This document shows, piece by piece, positions 58,963 through 64,000 of a stretch of DNA of 64,000 bases; the stretch's first letter is position 1; each line of letters opens with the position of its first letter. The translations under genes and the position numbers were made by a program. Source of the DNA: Hyalella azteca (taxonomy: Eukaryota; Arthropoda; Malacostraca; Amphipoda; Hyalellidae); NCBI RefSeq assembly GCF_000764305.2, contig NW_025933453.1, positions 97,961-161,960 of the forward strand. The letters are read 5' to 3'. The notes beneath the pieces were generated by a model that ran no database searches, was not told the DNA's origin, and saw only the letters and a program-made list of their open reading frames with translations.

Positions 58963-59175
58963 GGAGTTCGCCTAAAAAGTGAGAAATATTTCGCTGCTGG
59001 AAGTCATCGCTTCGAGGATCTACGGGCGCATCACTTCCAATTGGACGCCCTCCAATCTTTTCGGATTAAATTTCTTGCTTTCTGGAATGTCACTTTATGG
59101 GGAGCATCTGATCTTTTTGACACGCCTACTCTGCGTTATTGCTTATCCTTCGAAAGCGATAAAATTATGCATTAA
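58963..59175 (+). CDS. unexplained 70-codon open frame
   Basis: Plus-strand frame without ATG near its start (FAAGSHRFEDLRAHHFQLDA, then WNVTLWGASDLFDTPTLRYC) ending TAA at 59173-59175. A neighbouring plus frame (58979-59245, GTG-started, hydrophobic) is also open. GC-richer than flanks. Not recognised. Confidence 0.17.
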   Translation, partial: GVRLKSEKYFAAGSHRFEDLRAHHFQLDALQSFRIKFLAFWNVTLWGASDLFDTPTLRYCLSFESDKIMH

Positions 59176-59410
59176 GAAGCCTCCCTGCATAGGAGGAGAC
59201 AATCTGTCTTGCCCCGAAAAAGGATCTTCTCCCAGAACTGCATAAAATCGTCGCACATGCTATCAAAGATATTGGCTTGGATGGCGGCGGTCGGACGTTC
59301 AGAGGAGTAAAGTCAGACGGGAATTTTTCGAAAAAAATTATCTGCTACGCATGGCTTCTTGAAATTGCCATAATATATCACCTATTTTACATGAAGCTGT
59401 CAGTGCTCAA

Positions 59411-59466
59411 ATGAAGTTTAATGAAGTTTAAAGCCATTGCCTTGAAGTTTAATGAAGTTTAAAAAA
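59411..59466. repeat. short AATGAAGTTT direct repeats
   Basis: (T)AATGAAGTTTA occurs three times and TGAAGTTTA once more within about 55 bp. Confidence 0.7.
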
Positions 59467-59469
59467 GGA

Positions 59470-61425
59470 TAGGAAATATTAATAAAATATGAAATTGGTA
59501 TTAAAATTACTCGATTGCTTGGATCGCAAATGAATAAAAGTTTAAACAAAATGGAGTGTCACAAAATTCATAATATTTGAATAAAAAAACTTTCTGAGTC
59601 CAGCTCTATCGTTAGCTTGAAAATACTAGATTAAAATAATGATGAAGATTATTATTCATGATTATTCACATTATGAATATTACCACCGAAAATCACCGAA
59701 AAAATATTAAAATCTTAATTGACCTGGAAAAGGTTTGGCGACGGGAAATTGTCAGAAGCAAATAATCTATTCACAATTTCAAGTGGATGCGAACTTGGCG
59801 GCGGTTAAAAATATACAGGGATTATAAATGTATCTAAAAACAGCGTAAATGAATGGTAAGTTACAATGCCACTGTCTGATGCAGGGACGTTGCTCTACTC
59901 GGCCAGAATGAGTACAGCTGAGTGGATGGGATGTGCTAGTAGCTTATCAGTTCGATAGCTCCCCACTTTACCGATGACTCCGATATATCAGCGCATTCTG
60001 TCTAGATTGTAAATGTGATTATTTTCCGTTGCCGTACTTTGTGTATGTCTATTTATAGGTTTCATAAACAATTGATTGAATTGCAGTTTTGTTGATTTAT
60101 TGGACGTTTACATGTTTTGCGCCATCGATGGAGCCAGACTCCGAAACATATTCAAAATAAAAATGTGAGGTCATATTTTCTGATTTTCAATTTTTGGTAT
60201 ATTGGGAGATGCAAAGTATTATTTTGATATTTTCAAACTCAACAAAGGCTGAGTGGTTATGAACACCGTCTGTTCTTGAAAATTTAAAGTCGGACAAAAT
60301 ATTGTTAATCTCATAAAGTGAAATGTTATTGTTTTTTTTTGAGCAGGGAAGCTGACATTGGTCGTCTAACGGAACTGAAAAGAAACTTTTAATGTATTAA
60401 TTAAACTATGAAAGTTATCAAATTCAACACAGTAAATTTTAATTCCTTTTACGTGTAGCTTTCAATAAAAAAATCAGGAGTCAATTTAAAAATGTACAAA
60501 TAATAAAATTGAAATTAAGTTATTTCGTCGAATTTGAATACTTTAATGAAGATTTCAATTAGAACAGAAGGACTCATACAAGTTTAATGATATCTGATAT
60601 TATTTGCAAATTGCACAAAATTTAGTTTTTTCTGCTCGATCAACGACCAGAATCATTTTTTTTACAATAGCTGTCATAATTTGAAATTTAATTTAAATTT
60701 TGGTTGAAGGTAAAATAAAATGAAGTGAACCCAAATAATATGTAATTTCAACTTTCGACTAAATTATGTCTCTCAAATATATTATATTCTGATATCCTCA
60801 CACCTGACAGCGATGATGAGAGGAACATCGCTGATAACCGCTAAAGTTTTAAATGAAGTCATTATAATGGTTTTTGTGTTAACATGAAGGTGATGATCTT
60901 TATTGATGTGATACAAATGACAATAATGACTCTATACACGTTACATATATAATACATAAGTTAAGTGATGAATGAAGTTCCAACAATGCACAATAAATGC
61001 TCTAAGAAGTTTATTTTATGGCTACGTTACGAATAAAGTATGTGCTTGAAAATATCCCTCGAAAAAGTGAAAACATTAATTAGTTAAAACTGATTTTCTA
61101 TTGTATATACAATTTTTTTCTTCCAAATAATACCGCTAACAAAGTACACGAAAAATAAATTAATTGAAAGTAAGTTTCCAGTAATTTTCTCTTGATGCTT
61201 CATGTTAGGATAATATAAATCTCACTATATATATATAAATATAATACTCAATAATAATAATATAAATCTCAGACTCAATAAATAATACCTAAGCGAGCAA
61301 TATATGAAATAATATGCGTTTAAAAATTACTTTTCAAAGACAGCACTTCTAAAGAATACAGTGTCTTCTATGTTACATATCTACAATGAATTTTTAATTT
61401 TATTTCCTTATATTAATAAAAACTA
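59470..61425. other. no supported gene; AT-rich
   Basis: Very AT-rich; one hairpin CAGCGATG/CATCGCTG (60808-60833) noted. Confidence 0.5.
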
Positions 61426-61429
61426 ATTT

Positions 61430-61791
61430 TTAATTTTTTCAATATTAATATATGAAAAAAAAATAATTTTTTACAATTATTTATTCTGTCAATTGATTCA
61501 TGCCTTGTCTCCAACTTTGCGCAAGTGTGCAAAATTTCAGATTGATTGGACAGCTGGAAGTGTGTTGAATATCGATTATAAGATTTGTAGAAGAAAAAAT
61601 TATTTTTTTCAATTTTTCATACTACAAAAAAATTTAATTTCAAAATTATATATTCTGTTAATTGATTCATGCATTGTCTTCAACTTCAACTTTACACAAG
61701 TGTGCAAAATTTCAGACCGATAGGATAAGTAGAAGTGTATTAAATTTGGATTACAAGATTTGTAGCAGACAGACAAACTAACAAACAGACA
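61430..61791. repeat. dimer of a 170-bp unit with a CAGACAGACAAAC tail
   Basis: AATTGATTCATGC(C/A)TTGTCT starts at 61491 and 61661, 170 bp apart. Both copies contain AAGTGTGCAAAATTTCAGA and TTA(T/C)AAGATTTGTAG, and both are preceded by a TTTTTCAAT plus A-run. The second ends in GCAGACAGACAAACTAACAA. The ORFs over 61493-61881 come from it. The layout resembles the tandem, microsatellite-tailed 3' ends of some retroelements, but no protein is present. Confidence 0.8.
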
Positions 61792-62090
61792 AGAAGTGAA
61801 GTTAAAGAGAAGTGTTGTAAAGTAGAGCAGAATGAATGAGAAAATAACGTCTAGTAACAGAAACAAGGAATCTAGCACCATCTATTCATGATGAAAAACA
61901 CGGTTCAGTAAACAAACCTCGGAAGTCTTATTAATAGACGTGAACGAAGAATAAATTGTATTGTACATGGTAAACTTAGTAATCTGTGGTTGATCCCACA
62001 AATTGCAAGAAATAACATCCCAAATTTCACAGTTCGTGGCCCATGTATTTATGGATTGGATGATTCAAGGGCCAGAATGCGAGAAGCGGC

Positions 62091-62239
62091 CAGGGCCTAT
62101 ACTTTCAAAACTCGTTAAGTGAACGTAAGTACTTACGCTCTATTTTCTTGTCTATGATTGGTGGATTTTGCTTGAAAGGCCGTCAATTATTGGCTGATGA
62201 ACTTACGATCTCTTAAATTTTTTAAAAGTATAGGCCCTG
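62091..62239. mobile_element. hAT-like MITE, 149 bp
   Basis: CAGGGCCTATACTTT (62091-62105) is the exact reverse complement of AAAGTATAGGCCCTG (62225-62239). Extending inward with a few mismatches (to TTAAG...CGTAAG) gives arms of about 42 bp at roughly 80 percent identity. Termini beginning CAGGG are typical of hAT-superfamily elements, which make 8-bp target duplications; the flanks here (GAAGCGGC and GAAACTAA) match only weakly. No coding capacity, so it would have needed transposase supplied elsewhere. Confidence 0.75.
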
Positions 62240-63820
62240 GAAACTAAAAACAGTTTGAGTCTAATGGCCGGTGTGCAGCCAAGTAAAGGTATAGCGAGCC
62301 ATGCAAGCCATGTAAAACTGACGCTCGCGTTATTGCCTGATAATGAGGTCAGATTATATTCATATCAAGTATCGGTTTGCTTGTAGCGAACACGGTGTTA
62401 ATTCGAATGCATAACATAATTCAATGAAATCTTTGAAAAAAAAATATTTTTATCTTGTTCGCGCAAGAATTTTTTGGTCATACCATTCAGCATCAACGTT
62501 AAAAGAAAAACTTGCGTTTATTTATAAATAATAACAATTATATAATTTATAAAGATATTGTAAAGATATTATTATTATATACAAATACTATTATATTAAT
62601 TATAAATATATTCATTTGGCGACTATAAATACGTTCATAATCTATTTCATTCACTTCAATCACAATATCGATTGTCGTTGAATAGAATTCAGCATTCATT
62701 ATGCATTATCCCTGACAATTACTCTAATTAACCCGTCACTGTATACATACAATCAGCATTTGCGACGGTAAATGCACCCGAAGCCAGTGAATTCACAAAC
62801 AGAAAGTTATAGCAGCACGAGTGTCAAGCTCTACTTCTCTCAATTTATATTCCAATCAACAATAATTGCTTAATTGATGTGTAGGGATCACCGATATTCG
62901 TTATTCATTTTCTTGTTTAATTTTTCTCATATAGTTAGCAGTCAGCCAATCATCCGAACTTCTTATACTTATACTTAAACGAATTGACTTTTTTTTTCTT
63001 CGTTAGTTCAGTTTGCGGTCATTTCACATTAACCTTGCCCGCCAGCGTTTGGGTAAGACCTTAAATAGCTCTTGTTATATTCATGTCATTTGTGATATTT
63101 CTTGAATTGTTTTCTTCATTTAATCGTGTAATTTAAAACGTGTTATGCAATTAGCCTTATCAGAGTTTGTTCATTCAACAAGTGCAAAATTTACCTTACT
63201 CTCAAATACACTGTACTTAACATCCGCCTGGTAATCACTGATAGGTTTGCCTGTTCGCATTATACCCGCTATAGATGATCTTCAGAAATGAATACTTAAA
63301 TTGGGGTCAATGGCGCGCGTAATAACAATACCAGTGACTTGACAACAAACAAAACACGAAATCTATTTGTAAGAGATAAATGCTGAGTCAATAGAAAAAG
63401 AATTCCCCATAAATAAAGATGGATGCCGTTCGGGATTTGAGGGCAGCCACTGAGCCAGCCTTGCATGCGCTCTGCTTTCATCCCACACAATACCAAGCTT
63501 TGTTTTGTTCCTTTTGTGCCTACAAAAACATGGGAAAATAATGTCTGTTACGTAATTGGTAATAGTGAATTGGAATGTATCGAAGGTCAAATGCTTCTCG
63601 CTTGAAAACCTAATATACATTATTTCACGAAAGCGATATACCGTAGAGCTCTGAAATTATGATGTTAAAGTTGGAGTCCCACTTGTATCACGGGTCTAGA
63701 AATATGATATTTCTTGCACCTCAAGCGTAGAGAGTTGGGTTAGTTTACCTCCAGTCGAGTTTAAGAATTCAGATTCTACTGCATATGACCAAAATTATAT
63801 TTTTAGAGCAGCGGCCGATA
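62240..63820. other. no supported gene; AT-rich
   Basis: AT-rich with short unsupported minus-strand ORFs at 63296-63620. Confidence 0.45.
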
Positions 63821-63821
63821 G

Positions 63822-64000
63822 CTATATTGGATTCTGCCAATCATCGATCGGGTATTGTTTTTTCCAACGCATAACTCAAACCTAAATTGGAGGGCTAATT
63901 GCACATCTGAGGTAACCCCGCAAAATCGGCGCCTGAGCCCCTATGCAGGAACAAGTGAGGCAAGGAGTTACGGGCGCCGGTTTGTGGGCAATTTAAGGCG
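63822..64000 (+). CDS. frame open to the window edge, possible partial exon
   Basis: Plus frame open for 59 codons to the last base, becoming GC-rich near the end (EVTPQNRRLSPYAGTSEARS, then RRFVGNL). Truncated by the window, no start codon and no clear acceptor, so weak. Confidence 0.12.

Overview
The window looks like AT-rich, gene-poor nuclear DNA from an animal, most likely an invertebrate and plausibly an arthropod. I cannot name the species. Reasons: no operons or long ORFs anywhere (the longest ATG-started frame is 183 codons), fossils of animal-type transposons (two non-LTR retrotransposons, a Tc1/mariner transposase, a tRNA-derived SINE, a hAT-like MITE), microsatellites, and an unusually large number of unrelated minisatellite arrays. 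No complete protein-coding gene could be recognised. Every CDS entry is a candidate exon or unexplained ORF chosen on reading-frame quality, local GC content and splice-site-like borders, and should be read as low confidence.

Layout. 1-3 kb: little beyond one possible minus-strand exon. 3.1-4.3 kb: four abutting minisatellite blocks (42, about 30, degenerate, then 33 bp). 7.2-8.4 kb: hairpins, a 28-bp minisatellite with an 82-bp higher-order unit, then a 52/53-bp array. 8.85-9.2 kb: a palindromic AT segment followed by a composite tRNA-derived SINE. 10.6-12.0 kb: possible plus-strand exons, including a two-exon model with good splice signals. 12.5 kb: a GACA repeat between inverted repeats. 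13.7-14.6 kb: a decayed non-LTR reverse transcriptase, minus strand. 15.2-15.5 kb: a 24/27-bp minisatellite. 19.4 kb: (AAT)n. 21-22.1 kb: a second, 5'-truncated non-LTR element, minus strand, with a 47-bp triplication near its C terminus. 25.6-25.9 kb: Tc1 transposase fossil. 26.2 and 31.05 kb: two copies of a roughly 215-bp family.

32-38 kb: several further degenerate tandem arrays and one long ORF partly built from them. 40.9-52.9 kb: GC-richer patches with candidate exons on both strands, a six-copy 74-bp array beside a minus-strand TATA-box/ORF segment, and a six-copy 50-bp array. 53-64 kb: mostly AT-rich and empty apart from two GC-richer ORF patches near 58-59 kb, a 170-bp dimeric repeat at 61.4 kb, a 149-bp hAT-like MITE at 62.1 kb and a frame open to the right edge.

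Nothing here forms a pathway. The fitting picture is intergenic or long-intron DNA shaped by transposon decay and tandem duplication. All frame and GC judgements were made by eye, and GC-rich random sequence also gives protein-like frames.
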